Source: Pseudomonadota bacterium
GTDB lineage: Bacteria; Pseudomonadota; Alphaproteobacteria; Rhizobiales; Hyphomicrobiaceae
DNA: 39,382 bases
Assembly (NCBI GenBank): GCA_023405815.1
Contig: JAEXXM010000069.1
Span: 1 to 39,382 of the forward strand
Direction of reading: 5' to 3'
Position 1 is the first letter of the stretch, and each line of letters opens with the position of its first letter. Below are positions 17,332 through 25,354 of this stretch, one piece after another. Below the pieces are notes generated by a model. It saw nothing but the letters and a program-made list of their open reading frames with translations. It was not told the origin of the DNA and searched no databases. The translations under genes and the position numbers were made by a program.

Positions 17332-17670
17332 CTAATGGCCGTGGTGACCGCCGCCGTGACCGCCGTGGAAGCCCCCGTGTCCTCCATGAAAGCCGTGATG
17401 TCCGTGACCATGGCCGTGACCAAAGCCAAGCACGATGCCTGGCCAGTAGCCGTATCCATAACCATAGCCGTAATGGTGCCGATAGCCATGGCAATAGCGA
17501 TGACCATGCCGCCAGTGGCAGTGGCGGTGACGACGGTAATGGACTTGGTCGATCAAGTCGCCACCCCACTGGGGTATTGTGATAACGCGCGCCGGAAGCG
17601 CTACCGAGGGACTCGCCATCACAAACGCCAGTCCAGCGGCGGCGACGAAGGTAGTTAAGCGCCTGATCAT
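17332..17670 (-). CDS. Exported His/Gly-rich small protein
   Basis: A 112-residue protein with a signal peptide (MIRRLTTFVAAAGLAFVMAS, cleavage near ALP), a middle part VITIPQWGGDLIDQVHYRRH, and a tail built of Gly-His and Gly-Tyr repeats such as YGYGYGYGYWPG, GHGHGHGHHG and GGHGGFHGGHGGGHHGH. It would be periplasmic or cell-surface and could bind copper, nickel or zinc through its ~30 histidines; this is inferred from composition. The ATG at 17670 is chosen for the signal peptide. A copper-regulon-like GTTAC repeat lies 105 bp upstream, in the opposite orientation to the gene. Confidence 0.75.
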   Translation of the reverse strand: MIRRLTTFVAAAGLAFVMASPSVALPARVITIPQWGGDLIDQVHYRRHRHCHWRHGHRYCHGYRHHYGYGYGYGYWPGIVLGFGHGHGHGHHGFHGGHGGFHGGHGGGHHGH

Positions 17671-17775
17671 GTCTCTCGTAGCCTCTTGTTGTCCAGGGTG
17701 AAGCTCCGGAGCAATGAATCTGTTCCTGAGCCGGTCTCTCACATGTAGGGTTCCGCCGCCGTCACCGTGCGCTTG

Positions 17776-17790
17776 TTTACAAGCTGTTAC
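17776..17790 (+). promoter_or_regulatory. GTTAC-type direct repeat (TTTAC-N5-GTTAC)
   Basis: TTTACAAGCTGTTAC, followed by AAAAAATTCTCG, matches the box found before the CusF-like and ATPase genes. It lies between the leftward His/Gly-rich gene and rightward sequence; its orientation would favour the rightward side, its distance the leftward gene. Confidence 0.5.
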
Positions 17791-17957
17791 AAAAAATTCT
17801 CGACCGTTACGGGCCGATCGGGTTGACGCTGAGCAGATGCCTCCACTGAGCGCCTCGCCACCGTTCGATACCTTGCCTTGACGCGAAACCAACGGCGCGT
17901 GCGTGGCGAATATCCCCGTCGGAAAGGGGCCTGGCGGATCGCTGGACTGGTGCGAAG

Positions 17958-18236
17958 GTGCCAAAGGGCCGCGGCGGTGAGTTGATGCTGGTCAATTGTT
18001 CACGAGCGCGTTTGGCTCAACCTGAATTTCAAACGGCACAATGCGAGAGTGCGATGGGATGCCTGCAAACCAGAATGGACGGGAAGAAGGTCTTCTTGCT
18101 GGGTCTGCGCGCTGAAAGGAAAAGCGGCAAAGGACATAAGATCGAGGCACCGGAGCAGCTCCTCGAGGTAATGCGGCGCAACCCCGATGCCGTAGCATTC
18201 GGCTTTGTATCGGGAAGGTGGGTCGCCGCAGCTTGA
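17958..18236 (+). CDS. Possible small protein, doubtful
   Basis: An open frame of up to 92 residues ending EQLLEVMRRNPDAVAFGFVSG then RWVAAA. The C-terminal half looks protein-like (VFLLGLRAERKSGKGH), and a shorter start at 18054 (MGCLQTRMDGKKVF) is possible. No ribosome binding site is clear and no family is recognised. It may be noise; it is listed because a GTTAC box points toward it. Confidence 0.3.
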   Translation: MPKGRGGELMLVNCSRARLAQPEFQTAQCESAMGCLQTRMDGKKVFLLGLRAERKSGKGHKIEAPEQLLEVMRRNPDAVAFGFVSGRWVAAA

Positions 18237-18392
18237 AACCTTCTTCGCCAATGTAGATGGCGCTCGGGACAATCGGCTCTTAATCCGTCGCGAACGTCCG
18301 CCTTTGTCCGATTTGAACCTAGGCTTTGCTGCAACAACAACGCTCCGTTGCGCAAATGAGGAACTTAGACTGGAGCAGAAGAGGAGACAAAC

Positions 18393-18659
18393 ATGCGACT
18401 GGCACCTATCAAGAGTCACATCATCGGCCTGGGCGCGTTGGCCGTCATGGCAGCGTGGGTTCCGAGCGCGTTCGCGGCCACGGCAGAGGAACGTGCAAAA
18501 TGCGAGGAGATGGAAAAGCAGATGGGCACCGAGCAGCGCCATGAGCACTCGCAGGACAAGGGTCAGGGACCTAGCGCGATGAATATGACGCATGCTCGGT
18601 GCAAAGAGATACTCGCGGAGCCTGCTCCCAAGAAGGGCAGTGGGCACAATCACAAATAG
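18393..18659 (+). CDS. Small periplasmic protein, unknown
   Basis: An 88-residue protein with a clear signal peptide (GLGALAVMAAWVPSAFAA) and a short, polar mature part of about 58 residues with two cysteines (AKCEEMEKQMG and ARCKEILAEPAPKK), several Met and His, and a HNHK end. GAGGAG lies 8 nt before the ATG. The Met/His/Cys content and the setting among copper genes suggest metal binding, but I do not know the family. A 13-bp hairpin follows its stop. Confidence 0.75.
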   Translation: MRLAPIKSHIIGLGALAVMAAWVPSAFAATAEERAKCEEMEKQMGTEQRHEHSQDKGQGPSAMNMTHARCKEILAEPAPKKGSGHNHK

Positions 18660-18675
18660 GGGCGAGTACCTTTGC

Positions 18676-18706
18676 GCAGCATGGACTGTTGTTCAGTCCA
18701 TGCTGC
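18676..18706 (+). terminator. Hairpin after the 88-residue periplasmic protein
   Basis: GCAGCATGGACTG (18676-18688) and CAGTCCATGCTGC (18694-18706) form a perfect 13-bp stem with a TTGTT loop, 16 bp after the stop codon. No T tract follows. Confidence 0.6.
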
Positions 18707-19081
18707 GGCGGGCATACATTAGGCGGAAGTTGCCGAGTGCGGGCACCCTCAGCTACGTACGGCGGTACGCGCTTTGCGCGCTTCGCGCATGATGATATGT
18801 TGCTTCAAGGATTGCAGGTTGACGAGCCACACGCCGTCGGAGAGGCGGCGCATGTGCCAAAGCATTCATGGCATCAGCGCGTGAGATCGGCCAGTAACAT
18901 GTCGACCATGGACGCGGCGTACCGCGTGGCATGAAGGGCATGCCGTTGATTGTGATTTGTTCGACTACTGCGGAGGGGCGCAGAGAGAGTCTCTGCGCCG
19001 TTGCGTATGATAACGCACTTCCCAGTAGGCTCTGGTCCGCAAAGGGGATAAGGAATCGCCGGCGTCTGTGGCGGGCTACCC
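18707..19081. other. Gene-free stretch
   Basis: About 375 bp between the hairpin and the end of the leftward small gene. No gene or repeat recognised. Confidence 0.35.
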
Positions 19082-19369
19082 TTAGTCGCCGCGGAAGGTG
19101 GGGCAATCCACCCTTACCCGGAGATTGTATCCGACCTTTCGGCAGGCGTCCTCTTTGATCGCGGGATCGTTGCGAACGGACGCACCGCTGACATTCATGC
19201 CGCGCTCGCGCGCAACCTTGGCCAAATACTCATCCTGGCAGTACGGCGTCGCGATGAAAGCGCCGCCCGATAACTGATACTCCTCCTCGCAGAGGATGCG
19301 TGATGGAGCCGGTGTCGCATACACGGCAAGGAATCCGAAGAGCGCTATGGGTGTTAGCAACGCTTTCAT
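19082..19369 (-). CDS. Small exported protein with four cysteines
   Basis: A 95-residue protein with a signal peptide (MKALLTPIALFGFLAVYATP) and a mature part with cysteines in ILCEEEYQLSGGAF, TPYCQDEYLAKVARE, EDACRKVGYNLR and VRVDCPTF, probably forming two disulfides in the periplasm. GGAGG lies 6 nt before the ATG at 19369. A GTTAC-type box lies about 100 bp upstream, which would place it in the copper regulon. Family and function are unknown to me. Confidence 0.75.
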   Translation of the reverse strand: MKALLTPIALFGFLAVYATPAPSRILCEEEYQLSGGAFIATPYCQDEYLAKVARERGMNVSGASVRNDPAIKEDACRKVGYNLRVRVDCPTFRGD

Positions 19370-19848
19370 GGGATGCCTCCAATTGGAGATCGCAGGCCTG
19401 ATCCAAATGTGGATGCGTATATGTGGGCAGGGCACATCAACTGATCAGCCCGTAGCGACCCCGAAATTTCGTAACAGCGTGTATTCATAACAACGCGTAA
19501 CGAAGGTCATAGTGACGCCGACGAAGAACGTCGCGCGCTTAAGTCCCTTCCCCGCAGCTGCTGCGCTGGCGTGCGTGATGGCAACTCCCGATGGCACGTC
19601 CTGCCCTGCGCGGGCTATGACAGCGCTTGAGTAGAGTGGCAACAAGCAAACGCGAGTTTGCTCGCGTCGCAGATGACGCCTGCCAATGAGATCAGACGAT
19701 CAGCGGCAATAGCGTGTATGCGCCATCGTTACCGATGCCAACGTGCGGCGCCGCTACCGCACCGGCGCACTGACACGCTCCCACGTGAGGAGCGACGGTA
19801 GTCAACGCTCGCGCCCCGGACCACGCGACTCCGGCCCCGTCCGAAGCG
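19370..19848. other. Intergenic region with one regulatory box
   Basis: No gene recognised. It holds the GTTAC-type box at 19471-19485 for the leftward small gene and the 3' flank of the multicopper oxidase gene. Confidence 0.4.
19471..19485 (-). promoter_or_regulatory. GTTAC-type direct repeat (AATAC-N5-GTTAC)
   Basis: On the minus strand this reads AATACACGCTGTTAC followed by GAAATTTCGGGG, very like the box before the CusF-like gene (GTTACCAAATTTCCCG). It lies 102 bp before the 95-residue exported protein and points toward it. Confidence 0.45.
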
Positions 19849-21252
19849 CTAGTGGCCAGAATGACCGCCATGCCCTTGGGGCTTCACGGCCTTAAGCTCG
19901 ACATCGCCCGCGGCGTTTCCGGCGTTCTCGCCCGAGGCGCGCGATGCCGCGGGTGCTTCTCCAGTCCACTCGTAGGCGACCGTGCCCGGCGGGTTCTTGA
20001 ACCAGCCGGGGTCCTTGTAATCGTCGCGCGCCAGGCCCTCGCGCACTTTGACGACGGTGAACATGCCGCCCATCTCGACCGCACCGAACTGGGCAAAGCC
20101 GGACATCATCGGCAGCGTGTTGTCGGGCAGCGGCATGCTCATCTCGCCCATCTCGGCCATGCCATCCTTGCCCATGGCCATGTAGCCGCCACCGACGAGA
20201 CTGCGGATCTGCTGCTGGATGCCCTTCTGATCGACCCCAATGTACGTCTTCACGTTGTGTCCCATGGCGTTCATGGTGTGGTGCGATTTGTGGCAATGCA
20301 GCGCCCAGTCGCCCTCGTACGCGGCGTCAAACTCGAAGGCCCGTATGGCGCCGACCGGCACGTTGATCGTCGTCTCGGGCCAGCGGGCGCTTTCCGGCAC
20401 CCAGCCGCCGTCCGTGCACGTCACGCTGAAATGGTAGCCATGCATATGAATGGGATGGCTGGTCATGCTCAGATTGGCTACGCGCACCCGCACCCGGTCG
20501 CCCTGGCGCACGACAAGATGATCGATGCCGGGGAAGACGCGGCTGTTGAAGGTCCACAGGTTGAAATCGACCATCTCCGCCACCTTCGGCACGTAGCCGC
20601 CCGGCTCGATGAGATAAGAAGCGAGCACAAACGCGAAGTCGCGATCCACCCGATGGAGCTTCGGGTCGCGCGGATGGACGACGAATGAGCCCATCATGCC
20701 CATGGCCATCTGTACCATCTCGTCGGCGTGCGGATGGTACATGAAGGTCCCGCTGTCCTTCAGCTGGAACTCGTAGACGAACGTCTTCCCAGGCTTGATA
20801 TGCGGCTGCGTCAGCCCGCCGACGCCGTCCATGCCCGAGGGTAGGATCTGCCCGTGCCAGTGCACGGTCGTGTGCTCGGGCAGCTTGTTGGTGACGAAGA
20901 TGCGTACCTTATCACCCTCCACGGCCTCGATGGTCGGGCCGGGCGATTGGCCGTTGTAACCCCACAGATGCGCTTTCATTCCGGGCGCGAGCTCGCGCAC
21001 CACCGGCTCGGCGACGAGATGGAACTCCTTCCAATCGCCGTTCTGCCGCCAGGGCAACGTCCAGCCGTTGAGCGTCACCACCGGCTGATACTCGGGCCCG
21101 GACGTGGGATAGAGCGGCGGCTGCATCGCCGGCGTCGCTTGCGTCGCTGCCTCGGGGATGCCGGCGGCTGCCGCGCGCCCCGAGACCAGGGCGGCGTTCA
21201 ACAGCGCAAGGCCGCCGCCCGCGGCTAGGAAGTTTCTCCGGGAGAGGGTCAT
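19849..21252 (-). CDS. Tat-exported multicopper oxidase
   Basis: A 467-residue periplasmic multicopper oxidase. The N-terminus has a twin-arginine signal (TLSRRNFLAAGGGLALL). All four copper motifs are present: HWHG (131-134), HPH (173-175), HPIHMHG (266-272) and HCHKSHHTMNAM (319-330), the last with type-1 ligands Cys320, His325 and Met330 spaced canonically. It should oxidise Cu(I) or organics with O2, protecting the periplasm. The C-terminal 130 residues carry a Met-rich stretch (GYMAMGKDGMAEMGEMSMP) and end in GHGGHSGH, likely extra copper sites. The ATG at 21252 has GAGGAG 7 nt upstream. It is the last gene of a leftward unit with the TolC-family channel (105 nt gap). Confidence 0.93.
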   Translation of the reverse strand: MTLSRRNFLAAGGGLALLNAALVSGRAAAAGIPEAATQATPAMQPPLYPTSGPEYQPVVTLNGWTLPWRQNGDWKEFHLVAEPVVRELAPGMKAHLWGYNGQSPGPTIEAVEGDKVRIFVTNKLPEHTTVHWHGQILPSGMDGVGGLTQPHIKPGKTFVYEFQLKDSGTFMYHPHADEMVQMAMGMMGSFVVHPRDPKLHRVDRDFAFVLASYLIEPGGYVPKVAEMVDFNLWTFNSRVFPGIDHLVVRQGDRVRVRVANLSMTSHPIHMHGYHFSVTCTDGGWVPESARWPETTINVPVGAIRAFEFDAAYEGDWALHCHKSHHTMNAMGHNVKTYIGVDQKGIQQQIRSLVGGGYMAMGKDGMAEMGEMSMPLPDNTLPMMSGFAQFGAVEMGGMFTVVKVREGLARDDYKDPGWFKNPPGTVAYEWTGEAPAASRASGENAGNAAGDVELKAVKPQGHGGHSGH

Positions 21253-21356
21253 GACACGCTCCTCACGCTCATCATGCTCAACGTAATAGAGTACGCCTAG
21301 CCCCTCGGCGACGATACCGGTTTGCCTCGGCGTCGCCAGAAATGTGGGCTCTGCGG

Positions 21357-22832
21357 TCAATCTCCGCCAGGGCGCGACACCAAGGCAGTCGTCTCCGGTG
21401 CCCCGGCCGCGCCGTCCTCGCCGCCGCCAACAATGGCCACGTGCAGGTCGACCTTGGCGAGCCAGAAGTCGCGCCTGGCCTCGATTGCCTGCACATTGGC
21501 AAGGATGCGCGCCCGGGCATCGGCCAGCAGCTCGAAAAGATCGGTCAGCATGCCGCTGTAGTTGAGCAGCTCCTGCTCAGAGATGATCTCCCGGAGTGGC
21601 AGAATGTCTTTCTCGAAGTGGCGGGCGATATCGTAGCTGCCGCGATAGGTCTGATACGCCTCATCCGCCTGTGAGCGCACGTTGACGGCCTTCTCGATCA
21701 AGAGGTTGACGGCGCGCATGTAGTGTTGCTCGGCAAGGCGTGTGCGCGCTCGACCGAAATCGTAGATGGGGATCTCGAAGCCGATCGCGTAGCCATTGAA
21801 CCTATCCTTGTCGCGCAGCTCCTCGCCGTTGGTCTGCGGCACCAGCGTGCTGTCGGAGGTGTTGATCCCCGCTACTTCTAGCATATTGATGAAGCGGGTC
21901 GCGTGCGTCAGTCCGTATTGCTTGGCGAGAATGGCAAGTTCCATGCGCGCGATCTGTAGATCGGCGCGCGACAGCACCGCCTGGGTCTCAACGTCGGCGA
22001 TGGGTGGCGGGGGCGCCGGCAGCTTCGCGAGCGAGCTGGGGAGCTCGTAGCTCGTCTGTGCGCCCCACAGGCCAAGCGCCCGGTTGAGCTTCTGGCGCTC
22101 GGAGCGCTGGCGCAGCCGCGCCGTCGCCAGCTGCGCCGAGAGTTCCGCGTAGAAGGCGTGCTCGCGTGCCTGATCGAGCTTGGGCAGTGCGCCGGTCTCG
22201 CCGAGCCGCTTTGACAGCTCGGAAACCGACTCCGCCGAGAGCCGCGCTTTCTTCAGAAAGCCGACGATCTGGTTGGCCGCCACCGCGCGGTAATAGGCGC
22301 GGTGTGCCCCAGCCGCCGTGCGCAGCGTCGCCTCGACGGCGCGCACCTGGGCTTGGTGGAACTTGTCCTCGGCGATCTCCCGCCGACGCGGCAGCGTCAA
22401 GAGCCCAAGTATGTTCTGCACGATTTGCCGCTCGATCTCGAACTGTCCCGTCGTAAAGAGCTTCGACAGGGCAAACGCCGGGCTCGGCGGCAGGCTTGCC
22501 TCGACCATTTGCGCTTCGGAGATCCCGAGTTCGTTGTAGGCGGCCTGTAGCCCGCGGTTATTCAGAAGTGCGATCTGTACCGCGGACTTGGGGCTCATCG
22601 GTTGGGCGAGCAACGCCTGTACGCGCGCCTCGGCATCCACCGCATCCGCCTCGTTGCGGATCTTCACCACGTCCTTGTCGAGTTGCGCGCCGGCTTGCTC
22701 CTCGACCAGCAGCATCCCCTCATCAGGCGAGAATCTGGCGCAGGCGCTCATGAGCAGGGTAAGCGCGAGCACGGCACAGATGGCCGCCGCGCGTCGGCGC
22801 CTCTCCATCACCCTTAGTTGTTCCCTCAGCAT
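21357..22832 (-). CDS. TolC-family outer-membrane efflux protein
   Basis: A 491-residue TolC/CusC-like channel. The signal peptide ends in the lipobox LLMSAC, so it should be a lipoprotein. MSPKSAVQIALLNNRGLQAAYNELGISEAQM and the later RADLQIARMELAILAKQYG are the two related OEP repeats; FNGYAIGFEIPIYDFGRART is the conserved strand of the second one. The C-terminus is extended beyond the barrel. No RND pump or membrane fusion protein is next to it, so its inner-membrane partner is unknown. It lies between a small proline-rich exported protein and the multicopper oxidase, the arrangement of copper-resistance operons in Hyphomicrobiales. Start at 22832 (GAGG upstream) or 22808. Confidence 0.9.
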   Translation of the reverse strand: MLREQLRVMERRRRAAAICAVLALTLLMSACARFSPDEGMLLVEEQAGAQLDKDVVKIRNEADAVDAEARVQALLAQPMSPKSAVQIALLNNRGLQAAYNELGISEAQMVEASLPPSPAFALSKLFTTGQFEIERQIVQNILGLLTLPRRREIAEDKFHQAQVRAVEATLRTAAGAHRAYYRAVAANQIVGFLKKARLSAESVSELSKRLGETGALPKLDQAREHAFYAELSAQLATARLRQRSERQKLNRALGLWGAQTSYELPSSLAKLPAPPPPIADVETQAVLSRADLQIARMELAILAKQYGLTHATRFINMLEVAGINTSDSTLVPQTNGEELRDKDRFNGYAIGFEIPIYDFGRARTRLAEQHYMRAVNLLIEKAVNVRSQADEAYQTYRGSYDIARHFEKDILPLREIISEQELLNYSGMLTDLFELLADARARILANVQAIEARRDFWLAKVDLHVAIVGGGEDGAAGAPETTALVSRPGGD

Positions 22833-22862
22833 CTCGACGCCTCTGACGCCCTCGTGCGTTAG

Positions 22863-23141
22863 CTAGTGGTGATGATGACCGGGCATGCCCTCCATCGGAG
22901 GCTTGCCGGTCGACGGTGCGCTTGGCTTCTGCGGCGTGACATCCCGGTTCACTCCACCCCAGGGCAGCGGCTCGACGGGCCGAAAGCTGCGGGTGCCGCT
23001 CATGACTGAGTCGTAATGCTGCGGCGGCACGGCCAGCGGCTGATCGGGCATAGGCCCCGCGTAGGGCCAATCGAGATCGCGATCGCCCCAGCCGGTCAGC
23101 AGCAGTAGCAACAGCGCCAGCGCTGGCCTTGGTACCCGCAT
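22863..23141 (-). CDS. Small proline-rich exported protein with altered lipobox
   Basis: A 92-residue protein starting MRVPRPALALLLLLLTGWGD. The hydrophobic stretch followed by LTGWGDRD looks like a lipoprotein signal in which the lipobox Cys is Trp (TGG instead of TGC/TGT). The mature part is rich in Pro, Met and His and ends MEGMPGHHHH, a likely metal-binding tail. It is the first gene of the leftward unit with the TolC-like channel (30 nt gap) and multicopper oxidase, and has a GTTAC-type box about 90 bp upstream. Unless exported otherwise, it would stay anchored or be cleaved differently. Confidence 0.7.
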   Translation of the reverse strand: MRVPRPALALLLLLLTGWGDRDLDWPYAGPMPDQPLAVPPQHYDSVMSGTRSFRPVEPLPWGGVNRDVTPQKPSAPSTGKPPMEGMPGHHHH

Positions 23142-23232
23142 TGGTCTCTCCGTCTCCTGCACGCCGCTGTACACCACGGGCGTCTGCTGCCGCGGTGGCG
23201 ACAGCTCTTCAGGTATCGATCACCTACGATGC

Positions 23233-23247
23233 GTAAAACAACGTGAC
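23233..23247 (-). promoter_or_regulatory. GTTAC-type direct repeat before the oxidase/TolC unit
   Basis: On the minus strand it reads GTCACGTTGTTTTAC: two half-sites with a 10-bp period. It shares its spacer GTTGT with the box before the cytochrome gene and lies 92 bp before the first gene of the unit. Confidence 0.5.
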
Positions 23248-23298
23248 GCCGCTACTCGTCGGCAAGCATCACAGAACTCGAGCCGGGGGGATGGCTCG

Positions 23299-23676
23299 TC
23301 AGGCCTTTGGTGGCCGATCCAGTCCGTAGAGAGGCTCTTTGTAGTAGACCGCTTGCTGCGGCCAGCGGCCGGCGTGAATGATCGCCGCCAGGACGATCAG
23401 GTCGAATCCACCGTTCACGTTGCTCGCGGCCTGTCCTGAGCTGCAGGGGGGCGTGCCGCCGTTGCAGCAGCATGCGCCGGGGCACGTGGCCGCGCATTTG
23501 TTCATGGGAACCATCGGCGCAGCCTGCAAAGAAGGCGCTTCATCCAATACAGTGCCGATGGTCCCCTGCGAAACGTCACTATGCGAGGTGGCGCCATGAT
23601 CGCAGGCGACGGCAGCCTCTGACACTGCCCATGTCAAGGCTGCCAGCACGACCATGATGATCCAACACCGCAGCAT
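23299..23676 (-). CDS. Cys-rich small exported protein
   Basis: A 125-residue protein with a signal peptide (MLRCWIIMVVLAALTWAVSE, cleavage near AVA) and a cluster of cysteines in NKCAATCPGACCCNGGTPPC, likely to bind metal, then FDLIVLAAIIHAG, a short hydrophobic segment, and the end KEPLYGLDRPPKA. An N-terminal CDHGATSHSD adds His/Cys. It is probably periplasmic or membrane-attached. No family name known to me; neighbours suggest a copper or heavy-metal role. No GTTAC box was seen before it. Confidence 0.65.
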   Translation of the reverse strand: MLRCWIIMVVLAALTWAVSEAAVACDHGATSHSDVSQGTIGTVLDEAPSLQAAPMVPMNKCAATCPGACCCNGGTPPCSSGQAASNVNGGFDLIVLAAIIHAGRWPQQAVYYKEPLYGLDRPPKA

Positions 23677-23891
23677 GCAAATCCTGTATAAATCCTTTCA
23701 GCATCATTTGCTAAGCCCTTGGCCGGATGCCTTCAAGGTTGCCCGAACGCCGAAACGCAGATGACGCGCCTTATGTGCTCATGCGACAACAACTCGACTC
23801 GACCTGTACGTAGGCGTGCTGTCGGCAGCATCGAATCGGCCCTGCAACGGGAATCTGATGCGGGCAACCGTTCGCAGGGCTACAGAGCCCT

Positions 23892-24425
23892 TCAGTGCTC
23901 GTGTTCCTTCCCCCCAGCGGCGACACTCTCATCGGCGAACCGCTGATACTGTTCCGGCGTCATGTCCGGGAGCTGGCGCACGAAGGCCACGATGTTCCAG
24001 ATCGTTTGATCATTGTGGGTGGGCCCGAAGGCCGGCATGCCCGTCATCTTGACGCCGTTCTTGACGATCCAGAACAGGTTCGCGGTAGTCCAGTCACGCG
24101 CTGCCAATGCGAGATCTGGGGCCCGCGGACGTAGCCCCTTACCGGCCGCGCTCCGCATCTTGCCCGGGGCTCCATGGCACCCCGCGCACATTGCTCGGAA
24201 CTCTTTGGAGCCAGCCCGTACCTGCTCCTCGTTGAAGCTCTCCGGAGCCACGATCGTCGAGGATCGTACCGCAACGGATCGCCGCATCGTCGTGTGCAGA
24301 ATCCATTCGGTGATCGCACTATCGGGATTGGTGGCCGCTATATTGAATGCACCGCTCATCATGACCAAGAGACCGCCGACCACCCCGAGCACGAGCGCAG
24401 CGAACAGCCCAATCAGATACTTCAT
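23892..24425 (-). CDS. Membrane-anchored c-type cytochrome
   Basis: A 177-residue protein with an uncleaved or signal N-terminal helix (LIGLFAALVLGVVGGLLVMM) and one class I cytochrome c domain: heme motif CAGCH (80-84) and GVKMTGMPAFGP with a likely axial Met130, then WNIVAFVRQLPDMTPEQY. It would carry electrons in the periplasm and may link the oxidase or copper oxidation to the respiratory chain. It diverges from the response-regulator gene, and each direction has its own GTTAC-type box in the shared region. The end KEHEH is histidine-rich. Confidence 0.9.
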   Translation of the reverse strand: MKYLIGLFAALVLGVVGGLLVMMSGAFNIAATNPDSAITEWILHTTMRRSVAVRSSTIVAPESFNEEQVRAGSKEFRAMCAGCHGAPGKMRSAAGKGLRPRAPDLALAARDWTTANLFWIVKNGVKMTGMPAFGPTHNDQTIWNIVAFVRQLPDMTPEQYQRFADESVAAGGKEHEH

Positions 24426-24521
24426 GATGCGCTCCTAGCTGGTAATGCGGGCCAGCGTCGATCTCGTTAGCCCGTCTACTCCAACCTGCATATATCGGAT
24501 CCAACTGTCGAGGCAGGAGAA

Positions 24522-24536
24522 GTAACACAACGTCAC
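24522..24536 (-). promoter_or_regulatory. GTTAC-type direct repeat before the cytochrome gene
   Basis: The minus strand reads GTGACGTTGTGTTAC, two half-sites 10 bp apart, 97 bp before the cytochrome ATG. Confidence 0.55.
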
Positions 24537-24544
24537 GATTGCCT

Positions 24545-24559
24545 GTTACGCTCTGTTAC
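24545..24559 (+). promoter_or_regulatory. GTTAC-type direct repeat before the response regulator
   Basis: GTTACGCTCTGTTAC, a perfect pair of half-sites, lies 70 bp before the regulator ATG, back to back with the cytochrome box. This suggests autoregulation. Confidence 0.65.
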
Positions 24560-24628
24560 AAAGTGCCCTCGGCAGTGCTCTTGCGTCGGACTAAGCTGGC
24601 TCGTATCGCCGCGGTCTTGAGGCAGGCA

Positions 24629-25354
24629 ATGCAGGTCGAGCCCCACATTCTCATCGTCGACGACGACCAAGAGATTTGCACCCTCCTGTCGCGCTTCCTG
24701 CGCAAGCACGGCCTGCGGGTGGACGTAGCCGCCAACGGCGCGGAGATGAAGCGGATTCTCGGCGTAATGAATATCGATCTCATCGTCCTCGATCGCGTGC
24801 TGCCGGGTGAGGACGGACTGAAGCTCTGCCGCCAGCTCCGAAAGACGAGCCGCATCCCAGTCATTCTATTGACACTGCTTGGCTCCGATGCCGACCGCAT
24901 CCTCGGCCTCGAGATGGGCGCCGATGATTACGTGCAGAAGCCGTTCAATCCGCAAGAGCTCCTGGCGCGTATCAGAGCGGTGTTGCGCCGCGCCAATGAG
25001 CTTCCCGTTCAGAATGTGCTGCAGAAGGCGCACGTGCTGCGTTTCGACGGCTGGAGGCTCGATCGCGCGCGCCGGCGGTTGGAGTCACCGGTCGGGGTGA
25101 GTGTCATGCTCACCGATGGCGAGTTCGACCTGCTTGTCGCCTTCGCCGAGCATCCGCAGATTACCCTATCGCGGGAGCAGCTCCTCGACCTCGCCCGTGG
25201 CCGTTCAGCTAACGCCTTCGACCGCGGCGTCGACATGCAAATTGCGCGGCTCAGACGCAAGATTGAAGATGATCCCCAGCAGCCGCGCCTCATCAAAACA
25301 GTCCGCAACAAGGGGTATGCGTTCACCCCGGAGGTGACTGGGAGCACGGAATGA
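24629..25354 (+). CDS. OmpR/PhoB-family response regulator
   Basis: A 241-residue regulator. The receiver domain has DDD (11-13), phosphoacceptor Asp55 in LIVLDRVLPGEDGL, Thr82 and Lys104 in DDYVQKPF. Residues about 140-235 form the winged-helix output domain (LTDGEFDLLVAFAEHPQITL, DMQIARLRRKIEDDP, IKTVRNKGYAF). It is coupled to the kinase gene by an ATGA overlap. OmpR-family dimers bind direct repeats with a period of about 10-11 bp, matching the GTTAC-N5-GTTAC boxes seen here, so it probably controls the surrounding copper genes including its own promoter. The ATG at 24629 is preferred over longer starts, as the receiver begins right after it. Confidence 0.93.
   Translation: MQVEPHILIVDDDQEICTLLSRFLRKHGLRVDVAANGAEMKRILGVMNIDLIVLDRVLPGEDGLKLCRQLRKTSRIPVILLTLLGSDADRILGLEMGADDYVQKPFNPQELLARIRAVLRRANELPVQNVLQKAHVLRFDGWRLDRARRRLESPVGVSVMLTDGEFDLLVAFAEHPQITLSREQLLDLARGRSANAFDRGVDMQIARLRRKIEDDPQQPRLIKTVRNKGYAFTPEVTGSTE

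Noticed and set aside
17305..17658. Plus-strand frame rich in Val/Ala/Met
   Set aside because: Reverse reading of the Gly-His repeats of the real minus-strand gene, which has a proper signal peptide.
17332..17664. CRISPR-like or tandem DNA repeat
   Set aside because: The repetition is codon-level Gly-His/Gly-Tyr repetition inside a gene, without spacers.
19852..20688. Plus-strand open frame of 278 codons
   Set aside because: Antisense shadow of the multicopper oxidase, caused by high GC codon use.
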